DNA from: an uncultured SAR86 cluster bacterium
GTDB lineage: Bacteria; Pseudomonadota; Gammaproteobacteria; Magnimaribacterales; D2472
Direction: 5' to 3'
Assembly: GCA_902586925.1 (NCBI GenBank)
Contig: CACIJE010000001.1
Span: 506,001 to 570,000, forward strand
DNA length: 64,000 bases
Below, in pieces: positions 37,502 through 46,026 of this stretch. The position numbers and the translations under genes are program-made. A model generated the notes under the pieces. That model did not search any database, had not been told where the DNA came from, and saw only the letters and a list, made by a program, of their open reading frames with translations. Every line of letters begins with the position of its first letter. Positions within the stretch are counted from its first letter, which is position 1.

Positions 37502-38329
37502 ATGAAGGACATTCATGCTGTTTTTAATGGCAGATTTGATTCGTTAGATAATATTAAAATCTCACCTTTGAGCAGGGCATATACATTCTCTGACAGTGTG
37601 TATGAAGTTATTCCGTTTTATAACTCAAATATAATTGCTTTTGAAAAACATATTTCAAGATTAAATAATAGCTGTCATTCGTTATCATTTTGTGTAGATA
37701 TAGAAAAAATTTCAAAAGAAATTACTGAACTTATAGATAAAAGCAATATAAACGATGGATATGTATATTATCAAGTTTCCCGTGGAGTGGATTCCATTAG
37801 ATCTCATATGTTTAAGGAAGATATCTCAATAGAAACATTTGGCTACGTTTTGGCTCACTCTTTTGAATCAAAGAATTTAAAGGTTATGTTATGCGAAGAT
37901 TTAAGATGGCAGAGATGTGATATTAAATCTACATCATTACTTGGCAATATTATGACTATGAATAGTGCAAAAGATAAAGGTTGTGATGAGGTAATAATGC
38001 ATAAAAATAATACTATTACGGAGGGGGGCGCATCTAATGTATTCTTTTCCAATGATGATTTTGTTTTTACACCCAAACTTTCTAATAATATTCTTCCAGG
38101 AATAACAAGAGAACTACTTATAAAAGAAATTACAGCAAAAGGAATTAAGGTTATAGAAGGCAGTTATAATGTTCACGATTTATTGAGAGCTAAATCAATC
38201 TGGTTAACGAGTTCAACAAAGGGTTTAGCACAAGTTGTTGAAATTGTTGATCAGAAAACAAATCTTGAAATTGATCATAAACTATTTAAAGAATGTAATA
38301 ATATATTTACATCTAATTTCTTTAGTTAG
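37502..38329 (+). CDS. dat: Class IV PLP aminotransferase, probable D-alanine transaminase
   Basis: A 275-residue fold-type IV enzyme (D-amino acid or branched-chain type). It opens with FNGRFDSLDNIKISPLSRAYTFSDSVYE in part (SRAYTFSDSVYEVI). The catalytic lysine should be in TTSLLGNIMTMNSAKDKG-like segment (KSTSLLGNIMTMNSAKDKG). TEGGASNVFF near 177 and WLTSSTKGLAQVV near 235 bind cofactor phosphate. With dacA directly in front, D-alanine is the best substrate guess. Its end overlaps holA by eight bases. Confidence 0.85.
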   Translation: MKDIHAVFNGRFDSLDNIKISPLSRAYTFSDSVYEVIPFYNSNIIAFEKHISRLNNSCHSLSFCVDIEKISKEITELIDKSNINDGYVYYQVSRGVDSIRSHMFKEDISIETFGYVLAHSFESKNLKVMLCEDLRWQRCDIKSTSLLGNIMTMNSAKDKGCDEVIMHKNNTITEGGASNVFFSNDDFVFTPKLSNNILPGITRELLIKEITAKGIKVIEGSYNVHDLLRAKSIWLTSSTKGLAQVVEIVDQKTNLEIDHKLFKECNNIFTSNFFS

Positions 38330-39299
38330 AAGTTAAATCAATAACCATATTATCAAGCTCTTGCCAAAATTGATCTTTTGTAATGCCGGCTAGTCCTTTC
38401 GAAGCTAAATCAAGCTGATATACTTTTTTTTGTAATGAGATCATTTTTTTGAGAGGATGTTTTTTTATAAAAGTTAAATAATTTGGGATTTTATTTTTCC
38501 ACACTCCCATTTTTTCTAAAGTCATTTTGTCTTGATTTGTTCCAATACTTACATTGATAATTTTTCCAATAATCCATACTAGCAAAGGCCCATAGTGCGC
38601 ATCATTTTTTTTAATTGAGTTGATTATTCTAAGAGAGTAATTAGTATCTAATTCAATAATTTTGTCTTCTAATTGATATGGTAGAAAGTCTGCATTCTCA
38701 GAGCTTAAATTGCTCATTGTTTCTTCTTCAGAATATGTTAATTTCAAAATATTGATTTCGTTTTGTTGTGCCACCAAATTACCTGAAAAAATATCGATAA
38801 TTCTACTAGAATAATTTTTTGCATCTCTATCTGACATAAAATCAAGTTGATTTTTAATCCAAGCCTTTTCCTCAAATAGTTTTAATTTGTTACATTCAAT
38901 CATTAAAGAAGAATTATTTACTTGATTCACCCACTTAGTTGCTTTATTTATTTTTTCAATTGATGATTTAATAATTATTGCAATATTATCTTTTTTATTA
39001 ATATCTTTTATATTGAATATTCCAAGAATATCATTTGGAATTTTGCCTTTGTGATGATTAATTTCTATTATAGTTTTAGAACTAAATAAAGTACCAGAAC
39101 TGTTTTCTAAAATTATTTTATTAACATTAGAATAATCATTTTCTGAAATTATCTTCTTTTCAGTAAAACCCCTATCCTCAAGAAATGAATTAATTTTGTT
39201 GACTGAATCATTTTTAAGAATGATCTCTGAACCAAATAAAAAGAAAATATTTGATGACTTATCAAGATATTTTGTTAACGATGTATATTCACATATCAA
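38322..39299 (-). CDS. holA: DNA polymerase III delta subunit
   Basis: HolA is the wrench of the clamp loader that opens the beta clamp. The 325-residue sequence is diverged but shows the N-terminal FLFGSEIILKNDSVNKI, KTIIEINHHKGKIP, the WVNQVNNSSLMIECN segment, and the C-terminal GITKDQFWQELDNMVIDL (near 305) typical of delta. It lies between lptE and dat; leuS-lptE-holA is the standard order. It overlaps lptE by 11 bases. Confidence 0.9.
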   Translation of the reverse strand: MICEYTSLTKYLDKSSNIFFLFGSEIILKNDSVNKINSFLEDRGFTEKKIISENDYSNVNKIILENSSGTLFSSKTIIEINHHKGKIPNDILGIFNIKDINKKDNIAIIIKSSIEKINKATKWVNQVNNSSLMIECNKLKLFEEKAWIKNQLDFMSDRDAKNYSSRIIDIFSGNLVAQQNEINILKLTYSEEETMSNLSSENADFLPYQLEDKIIELDTNYSLRIINSIKKNDAHYGPLLVWIIGKIINVSIGTNQDKMTLEKMGVWKNKIPNYLTFIKKHPLKKMISLQKKVYQLDLASKGLAGITKDQFWQELDNMVIDLTSN

Positions 39300-39792
39300 T
39301 TAGATTGACCTCTAAAATTAATTGATCAATAAGATCATTTACAATTTCCCTTTCCATATATTCAATCATTTGGTTTTCAGCCAATGGATTTAATTCAATT
39401 GCACTAAATCTTTTCGTTACATTTATACTTTTTGAATTCATTTTATGGTGCATATTCATATTATGATTCATGTGCATTGATGTATTTTCTTTTACACTAA
39501 AACTTATAGTTGCTTTAATTTCTTTTTCCATGGCTCTTAATGCTGCCCCAGAATAAATGTCATATGTTCTTAGATCATATTTAATAATATTTACTTCAAT
39601 TTTTTCGTCATTATTGTCTACATTAGAACCATTTAAAAAAATAAATTTTTCTTTCAACAAATTAGGAATATTTTGACTAAATGTAAAATAATATCCTTCT
39701 GAATCAAACTTAAACTGCTTAAATTCACTGATATTGCAAGATGCAAGTAAAAAACATGCAAAGAGCAATGGTATTTCTTTTTTATAGAGCAT
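39289..39792 (-). CDS. lptE: LPS-assembly lipoprotein LptE with Met/His-rich loop
   Basis: LptE plugs the LptD barrel in the outer membrane for LPS export. The 167-residue protein has a lipoprotein signal with lipobox LASC (Cys19) and the short LptE fold. Its position between leuS and holA is diagnostic. Unusually, residues 106-118 read MHMNHNMNMHHKM (five Met, four His), which resembles copper-binding loops and is not something I know from LptE. Overlaps holA by 11 bases; leuS lies 36 bases upstream. Confidence 0.85.
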   Translation of the reverse strand: MLYKKEIPLLFACFLLASCNISEFKQFKFDSEGYYFTFSQNIPNLLKEKFIFLNGSNVDNNDEKIEVNIIKYDLRTYDIYSGAALRAMEKEIKATISFSVKENTSMHMNHNMNMHHKMNSKSINVTKRFSAIELNPLAENQMIEYMEREIVNDLIDQLILEVNLIDM

Positions 39793-39828
39793 GTAAATAT
39801 ATTAAATGTTAATAATGAATTAATGTAC

Positions 39829-42234
39829 TCAAGTTACAAAATTAATTAATTTATTTTTAACAAAAATAATTTTCTTTATCTTGTTTTCGCCAATTATATT
39901 TTTTACATTTTTTATATTTAGAGATAGATCTTTAATTTCATCTTCCGTCATATTTATGTTGGAATGCATTTTTCCTCTTACCTTTCCGTTAACCTGAATT
40001 ACTAATTCAAATTCATCGGATTCAACTATTTCGTTATCAAACTCCGGCCATGATGTTTCAATACAAGATTTATCATTAATAAAATTATTCCAAAGATATT
40101 CGGATATATGCGGCGCAATAGGGAATAGCATTTTTAAAATGAACAATATGGCTTCATTTAAACAAAATTTTTGTGAATCTCTTGCGCTTTCACTTTTAAA
40201 ATCTTCTGGAATGAAATTTAGTAATTCCATTATTGAAGCAATCGCAGTGTTAAATGAAAACCTCGACTCATAATCATTTTCAACTTTTTTGAGAGTTAAG
40301 TGTGATTTTCTTCTTAAATCAAGCTCTTGCTTTGTAAATTTAAAACTCTTTTCAAATTTTAGATTTTTTCTTTTACTAGCCAATTTCCAAATCTTATTTA
40401 GAAATCTTGATGCTCCCTCAACAGATGATTCACTCCATTCAAGACTCTGTTCAGGTGGAGAGGTAAACATCATATATAGTCTTACTGTGTCAGCACCATA
40501 CTTTTCTATATATGATTGTGGATCAATTGTGTTGCCTTTTGATTTCGACATTTTAGCCCCATCTTTTAATACCATACCTTGTGTAAGCAATCGTTTAAAA
40601 GGCTCGTCTCCTTCAAGAAGTCCAATATCTCTAAGCGCTTTATGAAAAAACCTAGAATATAACAAATGCAAGATAGCATGCTCAATCCCACCAACGTATA
40701 AGTCAACAGGTAACCAATATTTAGTATTGTCATCAAAAATATTTTTTTGATTATCGGATGATGTAAATCTTGCGTAGTACCAGGACGAATCCATAAAGGT
40801 ATCAAAGGTATCACTCTCTCTATATCTACTCTCATCTAAATTGATAAATTCTTTATTTTGACTTAAAGGTATAGGTAAAGAATTTTCTTTTAATCTTGGA
40901 AGTTCTACAGGCATATTATTTTCATCAACAACCTTTGGCTCATCATTCTCATAAACAACTGGTATTGGACAACCCCAATATCTTTGTCTGCTAACGCCCC
41001 AATCTCTCAGTCTAAATTGAACTAATTCTTTACCAGATTTTAATTTTATCAATTCTTGAATTATTTTTTTTGACGCATCATCAGAAAAAATACCATTAAA
41101 TTTTTCTGAATTTATTAACTTTCCCTTATTGCTATTTGGAAGTTCGTCACCTGAGTTTTTTATTACCTCTTTAATAGGCAGAGCATATTTTTTCGCGAAT
41201 TCAAAATCTCTTAAATCATGAGCAGGGACTCCCATCACTACTCCTGTGCCATAATCAAGTAAAACAAAATTCCCAATCCAAACAGGTATTTTTTCTCCGG
41301 TCAAAGGATGTATAACCTTGAGTTTTGTATCAATTCCTAATTTTTCTGCTTTTGCAATATCTGCTTCCGCAGCTTTTATCTCTTTACATTTTTCGAGAAA
41401 TATAGCTATATCTTTATTATTTTTAGATAAGTCTTCAGCTAACTTATGATTTGGAGAAATTGCTAGAAATGAAACTCCATATATAGTGTCGGGTCTAGTC
41501 GAAAATGTTACAAGAGACTTTTTATCGTCCTCAAGCTTATATTCAATTTCAGCACCAAAGGATTTCCCAATCCAATTTCTTTGCATAAGTTTTACATTTT
41601 CAGGCCAATCAAGACTATCAAGTGATGTTAAGAGCTCATCTGCGTAGTCAGTTATTTTTATAAACCATTGATCAATTTCTTTAATTTCTATTTGAGCTCC
41701 AGATCGCCAACCTTTACCATCTATAACTTGTTCATTGGCTAATACTGTTTCGTCGACAGGATCCCAATTAACTAGCGCTTTTTTTCTGTAAACGAGCCCC
41801 GCATCATAAAACTTTTTAAATATTAATTGCTCCCATTTGTAATAATTTGAATCGCATGTTCTTAGCTCTTTTGACCAATCGTAACTAAATCCGAGGGATT
41901 GAAGTTGTGACTTCATATTTTCAATATTATGCTCAGTCCATTCATCAGGACTTACTTTGTTTTCAATTGCAGCATTTTCAGCTGGTAAACCAAAAGCATC
42001 CCAACCCATTGGCTGAAATACATTGAAGTTTTTCATTCTTTTATACCTTGAAATGACATCTCCAATTGTGTAATTTCTTACATGTCCCATATGTAGCTTT
42101 CCTGATGGATAGGGAAACATAGATAAACAATAATATTTCTCTCTATCATCAATTTTAGAAACATATCTTTTTTCTTGATCCCATTTTTTTTGAATTACTT
42201 CTTCAATTGATTTGTGGTTGTAGTCCGAACTCAT
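39829..42234 (-). CDS. leuS: Leucyl-tRNA synthetase
   Basis: LeuS charges tRNA-Leu. The HIGH-type motif reads [19 protein letters not shown] near residue 40, and KMSKS is in [18 protein letters not shown] near 568. The CP1 editing domain is present ([36 protein letters not shown]). The C-terminal extension is there with [14 protein letters not shown]. At 801 residues it is slightly compact relative to the roughly 860 of E. coli. It starts 53 bases after the AccB stub and leads lptE-holA. Confidence 0.97.
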   Translation of the reverse strand: MSSDYNHKSIEEVIQKKWDQEKRYVSKIDDREKYYCLSMFPYPSGKLHMGHVRNYTIGDVISRYKRMKNFNVFQPMGWDAFGLPAENAAIENKVSPDEWTEHNIENMKSQLQSLGFSYDWSKELRTCDSNYYKWEQLIFKKFYDAGLVYRKKALVNWDPVDETVLANEQVIDGKGWRSGAQIEIKEIDQWFIKITDYADELLTSLDSLDWPENVKLMQRNWIGKSFGAEIEYKLEDDKKSLVTFSTRPDTIYGVSFLAISPNHKLAEDLSKNNKDIAIFLEKCKEIKAAEADIAKAEKLGIDTKLKVIHPLTGEKIPVWIGNFVLLDYGTGVVMGVPAHDLRDFEFAKKYALPIKEVIKNSGDELPNSNKGKLINSEKFNGIFSDDASKKIIQELIKLKSGKELVQFRLRDWGVSRQRYWGCPIPVVYENDEPKVVDENNMPVELPRLKENSLPIPLSQNKEFINLDESRYRESDTFDTFMDSSWYYARFTSSDNQKNIFDDNTKYWLPVDLYVGGIEHAILHLLYSRFFHKALRDIGLLEGDEPFKRLLTQGMVLKDGAKMSKSKGNTIDPQSYIEKYGADTVRLYMMFTSPPEQSLEWSESSVEGASRFLNKIWKLASKRKNLKFEKSFKFTKQELDLRRKSHLTLKKVENDYESRFSFNTAIASIMELLNFIPEDFKSESARDSQKFCLNEAILFILKMLFPIAPHISEYLWNNFINDKSCIETSWPEFDNEIVESDEFELVIQVNGKVRGKMHSNINMTEDEIKDLSLNIKNVKNIIGENKIKKIIFVKNKLINFVT

Positions 42235-42287
42235 TTTTTATAAAAGTTTAAAATTTAATTATATTTATGTTAGCAGCCTTTATTAAC

Positions 42288-42449
42288 CTATGAATTCTCT
42301 GAGGAAGAATCCTCAGATAGATTCTCTACAATAGTTTTGTTATTACCTTTTGTAATTCTTACAGATTCCTCGCCTTGACTTACCTCAATCTCTTTTAAAT
42401 TTGATTCTTCTAACATTTCTATTAATGTTTTGATTTTTCTAATGTCCAT
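42288..42449 (-). CDS. AccB (biotin carboxyl carrier protein) N-terminal stub, 53 residues
   Basis: A short frame (ATG at 42449, TAG at 42288) encodes [20 protein letters not shown] then [16 protein letters not shown]. This is the unmistakable N-terminus of AccB (MDIRKIKKLIELxEESG...EGEESVRI). It then runs through an acidic Ser/Glu tail and stops; the biotinyl domain with its AMKM motif is absent, and none of it is visible in the 53 bases before leuS. accB normally follows aroQ, exactly as here. It may be a deletion remnant still in frame or a small retained protein. Confidence 0.85.
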   Translation of the reverse strand: MDIRKIKTLIEMLEESNLKEIEVSQGEESVRITKGNNKTIVENLSEDSSSENS

Positions 42450-42458
42450 AATTTATAC

Positions 42459-42890
42459 CTATTTGTTTTTTATAGCCTCCTCCAAGGCAAGAATGTAACC
42501 GTTGGTTCCAAAACCACTAAAAACTTTTTTTGCAATATCACTGAAATATGACTTCTTTCTAAAGTCTTCTCTTAAATTTATATCAGATATATGAACTTCA
42601 AAGAATGGTATTTTAACTGCCAAAATTGCATCCCTCAGTGCAACACTTGTATGAGTATATCCAGCAGGATTAAATATGATCGCATCAATACCATTCTTGA
42701 GTGCAGAATGAATCGCATCTATTAGTTCGTGCTCTGCGTTGCTTTGAAAAAAACTAATATAACAATCTAAATCTTTAGCTCTGTCCTCAAGTTTCATTTT
42801 TATATCATCTAATGTTTCAGAACCATATATATTTTTTTCACGCATACCAAGCATATTAAGATTCGGACCATTCAGAACTAGTATCTTCAT
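42459..42890 (-). CDS. aroQ: 3-Dehydroquinate dehydratase, type II
   Basis: AroQ removes water from 3-dehydroquinate in the shikimate pathway. The 143 residues are standard. It starts MKILVLNGPNLNMLGMREKN with the active-site tyrosine in IYGSETL. FNPAGYTHTSVALRDAI (about 80) and EVHISDINLREDFRKKSY (about 99) carry the catalytic asparagine and histidine. The AccB stub begins nine bases later and the DsbD alpha gene lies 41 bases upstream, on the same strand. Confidence 0.97.
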   Translation of the reverse strand: MKILVLNGPNLNMLGMREKNIYGSETLDDIKMKLEDRAKDLDCYISFFQSNAEHELIDAIHSALKNGIDAIIFNPAGYTHTSVALRDAILAVKIPFFEVHISDINLREDFRKKSYFSDIAKKVFSGFGTNGYILALEEAIKNK

Positions 42891-42931
42891 TTAACAGATC
42901 TTACCAGAAATTAAATACATTTAAATGTATT

Positions 42932-43351
42932 TTAATTAATTTTTAAATTTTGTACTGGATAACAAAAACCTTGATCAGAGCAGCCTTGATATGAAACTTT
43001 TATCATTTCTTGTTCAGAATTTTTTGTTAAGGAAATATTTATGAAATCTCTAATAATTTTTGTTTCGCCAAAGAATTCATCTTCATGATCTTTGATAATA
43101 CCCTCATCAATATTATATTTGATGTTTTTATCCTGTTGAGAAACAAATATGGAATCTAAATAAAGATAGTATCCTTCTTCGATAGTCAAATTTATTTTAA
43201 TAATCTTCATATTTTTTGAATAAGTAAAAATGAAGACTTCATCTGCAGGTTTAATTTGATTATTTTGCAAATATGATAAAGATAAATCTTGACTTACACT
43301 AAGTGAAGAAAAAGATAAAAAATAGAATATAAGAAATAATGTTTTTTTCAT
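42932..43351 (-). CDS. Stand-alone DsbD N-terminal (alpha) domain, periplasmic
   Basis: A 139-residue exported protein. Residues 1-20 are a signal peptide. The rest matches the DsbD alpha (nDsbD) immunoglobulin-like domain: EGYYLYLDSIFV and, near the end, VSYQGCSDQGFCYPVQ, whose two cysteines are five residues apart as in E. coli nDsbD (Cys103/Cys109). The membrane part and the C-terminal thioredoxin domain are missing and the frame ends with a clean stop. dsbD commonly precedes aroQ in gammaproteobacteria, so this looks like a reduced dsbD that needs another electron donor. Confidence 0.85.
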   Translation of the reverse strand: MKKTLFLIFYFLSFSSLSVSQDLSLSYLQNNQIKPADEVFIFTYSKNMKIIKINLTIEEGYYLYLDSIFVSQQDKNIKYNIDEGIIKDHEDEFFGETKIIRDFINISLTKNSEQEMIKVSYQGCSDQGFCYPVQNLKIN

Positions 43352-43417
43352 AGATAACTAAGCTAAACTGCACAAATTATAAAGTGAAAACAAACTTTAT
43401 TTATAATAAAAAGATAA

Positions 43418-44428
43418 ATGATAAGAAATTTTTTTATAAATATATTATTTTCATTACCTATTTGGTTAATTGAAATCCTATACAAATTTAAAAAAGACAT
43501 AAAAAGAGGATATATTTTTGATTCTCAGTCAAGAATGCTTTTTTCACTAATGCCAAAATTTGAACTTCATAAAGTAAAAGAGGAAGAAATTCCCAAGATT
43601 AGAAATTTAATTATTGAAAAAAGAATTAATCTAAGACTCTCTAAAAAAACAAAAAAGAAAATTGAAATTAAAGACCACCTTATTGACAAAAAAAATAACT
43701 TAAAGTTAAGAGAATACAGTCCTTACGTTACTGATAATGAAAATGTAATTCTTTATTTTCATGGTGGAGGATATGTTTTAAATTCAATAGAAACACATCA
43801 CTTAACTGTTTCATACTTTTCTGAAAAGTTAAGAACAAGAATATTTTCCTTGGCTTATAGTTTGTCTCCTGAGAATAAATTCCCCCAGGCAACGAATGAA
43901 GCATTACTGGCAATAAACTGGCTTAATAAAAATGGATATCAGATGAAGAATATTAACTTATGTGGTGACAGTGCAGGCGCTCATCTTGCAGCATCTGCAT
44001 CTCATTCTCTTGCTAAAGAAAATAGGGACAATATAAATAGCCAATTTTTGATCTATCCCATGTGTGATCCCAGTTGCAATACAGAGTCTAGCGAAATATT
44101 TAAAAAGGATTACCTATTAACAAAAGATACAATGAAATGGTTTTGGAATAAGTTGAGAAATGATAATAATGATGATCTCACGGATACATTTAATTTATTA
44201 TTATTTAAACCAAACAAAAGATTTCCAAAAACTATAATAGTAACTGCTGGATTTGATCCACTATCTGATGAAGCAGAAAAATATGCTTTTTTACTTCATG
44301 AAAACGGTTGTTTTGTGAAACAATTGCATTATCCGTCCTTATTTCATGGCTTTGCTTCAATGACACGCCTAAAGTCTGCAAATAATGCGGTAAATGACTT
44401 TTTATCAGAATACAAGAAAATACTATGA
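43418..44428 (+). CDS. Alpha/beta hydrolase, hormone-sensitive-lipase family esterase
   Basis: A 336-residue esterase of family IV. It has a hydrophobic N-terminal segment (about 5-25) that may anchor it. The oxyanion motif HGGGYVLN is at about 114, nucleophile Ser185 lies in LCGDSAGAHLAAS, the aspartate in TAGFDPLSDEAEKYA, and the histidine in SLFHGFASM. Natural substrate unknown; short-chain acyl esters are typical. It overlaps the ABC ATPase gene by four bases. Confidence 0.92.
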   Translation: MIRNFFINILFSLPIWLIEILYKFKKDIKRGYIFDSQSRMLFSLMPKFELHKVKEEEIPKIRNLIIEKRINLRLSKKTKKKIEIKDHLIDKKNNLKLREYSPYVTDNENVILYFHGGGYVLNSIETHHLTVSYFSEKLRTRIFSLAYSLSPENKFPQATNEALLAINWLNKNGYQMKNINLCGDSAGAHLAASASHSLAKENRDNINSQFLIYPMCDPSCNTESSEIFKKDYLLTKDTMKWFWNKLRNDNNDDLTDTFNLLLFKPNKRFPKTIIVTAGFDPLSDEAEKYAFLLHENGCFVKQLHYPSLFHGFASMTRLKSANNAVNDFLSEYKKIL

Positions 44429-46011
44429 GCAATATTGTAGAAGTAAAAAATTTAAGTATTGATTTTAATGTAAGAGATGGAAAATTTCGTGCAGTGGATG
44501 ACATTAGTTTTAATATTCAAAAGAATAAAACTCTTGCTTTAGTGGGTGAGTCTGGTTCAGGTAAATCTGTTACTGCTATGTCTCTCATGCAGCTACTTCC
44601 TTATCCTCAATCATCATATACAAATGAATCGTCAATTAAGTATGATAATAAAGAAATTATTAATGCCTCAAAAAAGGAACTTCTATCCTTAAGAGGTAAT
44701 GTAATATCAATGGTATTCCAAGAACCAATGACTTCTTTAAATCCATACCACCGAGTTGGAGATCAAATTACAGAATCTGTGATACTACATTCTGATATTT
44801 CACGGTCAGGGGCAAAAGAAGAAGCAATTAATCTAATGAAATTGGTTGAAATAGATGATGTCGAAAGAAGATTTAATTCTTATCCACATGAGCTATCTGG
44901 GGGACAACGCCAAAGAATAATGATTGCCATGGCTTTAGTTAACAAACCAAAGTTATTAATTGCAGATGAACCAACAACAGCATTAGACGTAACTATTCAA
45001 GCTCAGATTTTAGATCTCATGTATAAATTAAAAAGAGAATTAGGTATGTCAATATTATTTATCACACATGATCTTGGACTCGTAAAAGAGTTTTCTGATC
45101 AAGTTTGTGTCATGCAAAATGGAAATATTATAGAAAAAGGAAATACTTCAGATGTTTTTAAGAATCCAGAACATCCTTACACACAAAAACTTCTTAATGC
45201 CGAGCCTAAACCAAAAGAGATTTTAAATTGTAAACAGGCCCCTTTGATTGAGATTAAAAATCTTAATGTTTTTTACAATATGCCAACTAAGAATTTTTTT
45301 AAAAAAAATAGATTCCATGCTGTAAAAAATACTTCATTAAATATTCACAAAAATACAACAATTGGACTTGTTGGTGAATCAGGGTCTGGCAAATCTACTC
45401 TTGGAAAGGCAATAGCTAATTTAACCCCATATGAAGGAAAGATTTATTTCAATGGACAGGAAATTGCATCATCTTTAAAAGAAATTAAGAGATATATACA
45501 AATAGTCTTTCAAGATCCTTATGGATCATTATCACCAAGAATGACAATAGGTGAAATTGTTGGAGAAGGATTAGATGTCCATTTTAGTCTTACAAAAAAT
45601 GAATCAGAATATAGGATTGATAAGGTTTTAAGTGATGTTGGGATTGACCTAAAAGCAAAAAATAAATATCCGCATGAATTTTCAGGTGGTCAACGTCAAA
45701 GGATTGCTATTGCTAGATCTTTGATTTTAAATCCAAATTTTATAATTTTAGATGAACCAACATCTGCACTTGATAGATCAATACAAATTCAAGTAATTAA
45801 CCTTTTAAAAGCAATACAAGAAGAATATAAGTTAACTTATCTATTTATAAGTCATGATTTAAAAGTAATTCGTTCAATGTCTGACTATATTTTTGTTATG
45901 AAAGATGGAAAGATTGTAGAATCTGGACTTTCAAATGATGTTTTTAACAATCCAAAAGAAAAATATACTAAAAAATTACTCTCAGCTGCGTTAAGATACG
46001 CATCCAATTGA
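44425..46011 (+). CDS. Duplicated ABC transporter ATP-binding protein, YejF/peptide type
   Basis: A 528-residue protein with two full ABC domains. Each has a Walker A ([16 protein letters not shown] near 35; [17 protein letters not shown] near 315), a signature ([16 protein letters not shown]) and a Walker B ([28 protein letters not shown]). [11 protein letters not shown] after each is the oligopeptide/nickel subfamily tail. Such fused ATPases (YejF, GsiA) power peptide importers. No permease or binding-protein genes lie next to it, so its partners are elsewhere. It follows the esterase with overlap and precedes ilvD by 15 bases. Confidence 0.92.
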   Translation: MSNIVEVKNLSIDFNVRDGKFRAVDDISFNIQKNKTLALVGESGSGKSVTAMSLMQLLPYPQSSYTNESSIKYDNKEIINASKKELLSLRGNVISMVFQEPMTSLNPYHRVGDQITESVILHSDISRSGAKEEAINLMKLVEIDDVERRFNSYPHELSGGQRQRIMIAMALVNKPKLLIADEPTTALDVTIQAQILDLMYKLKRELGMSILFITHDLGLVKEFSDQVCVMQNGNIIEKGNTSDVFKNPEHPYTQKLLNAEPKPKEILNCKQAPLIEIKNLNVFYNMPTKNFFKKNRFHAVKNTSLNIHKNTTIGLVGESGSGKSTLGKAIANLTPYEGKIYFNGQEIASSLKEIKRYIQIVFQDPYGSLSPRMTIGEIVGEGLDVHFSLTKNESEYRIDKVLSDVGIDLKAKNKYPHEFSGGQRQRIAIARSLILNPNFIILDEPTSALDRSIQIQVINLLKAIQEEYKLTYLFISHDLKVIRSMSDYIFVMKDGKIVESGLSNDVFNNPKEKYTKKLLSAALRYASN

Positions 46012-46026
46012 GAAATTGATAATAAA

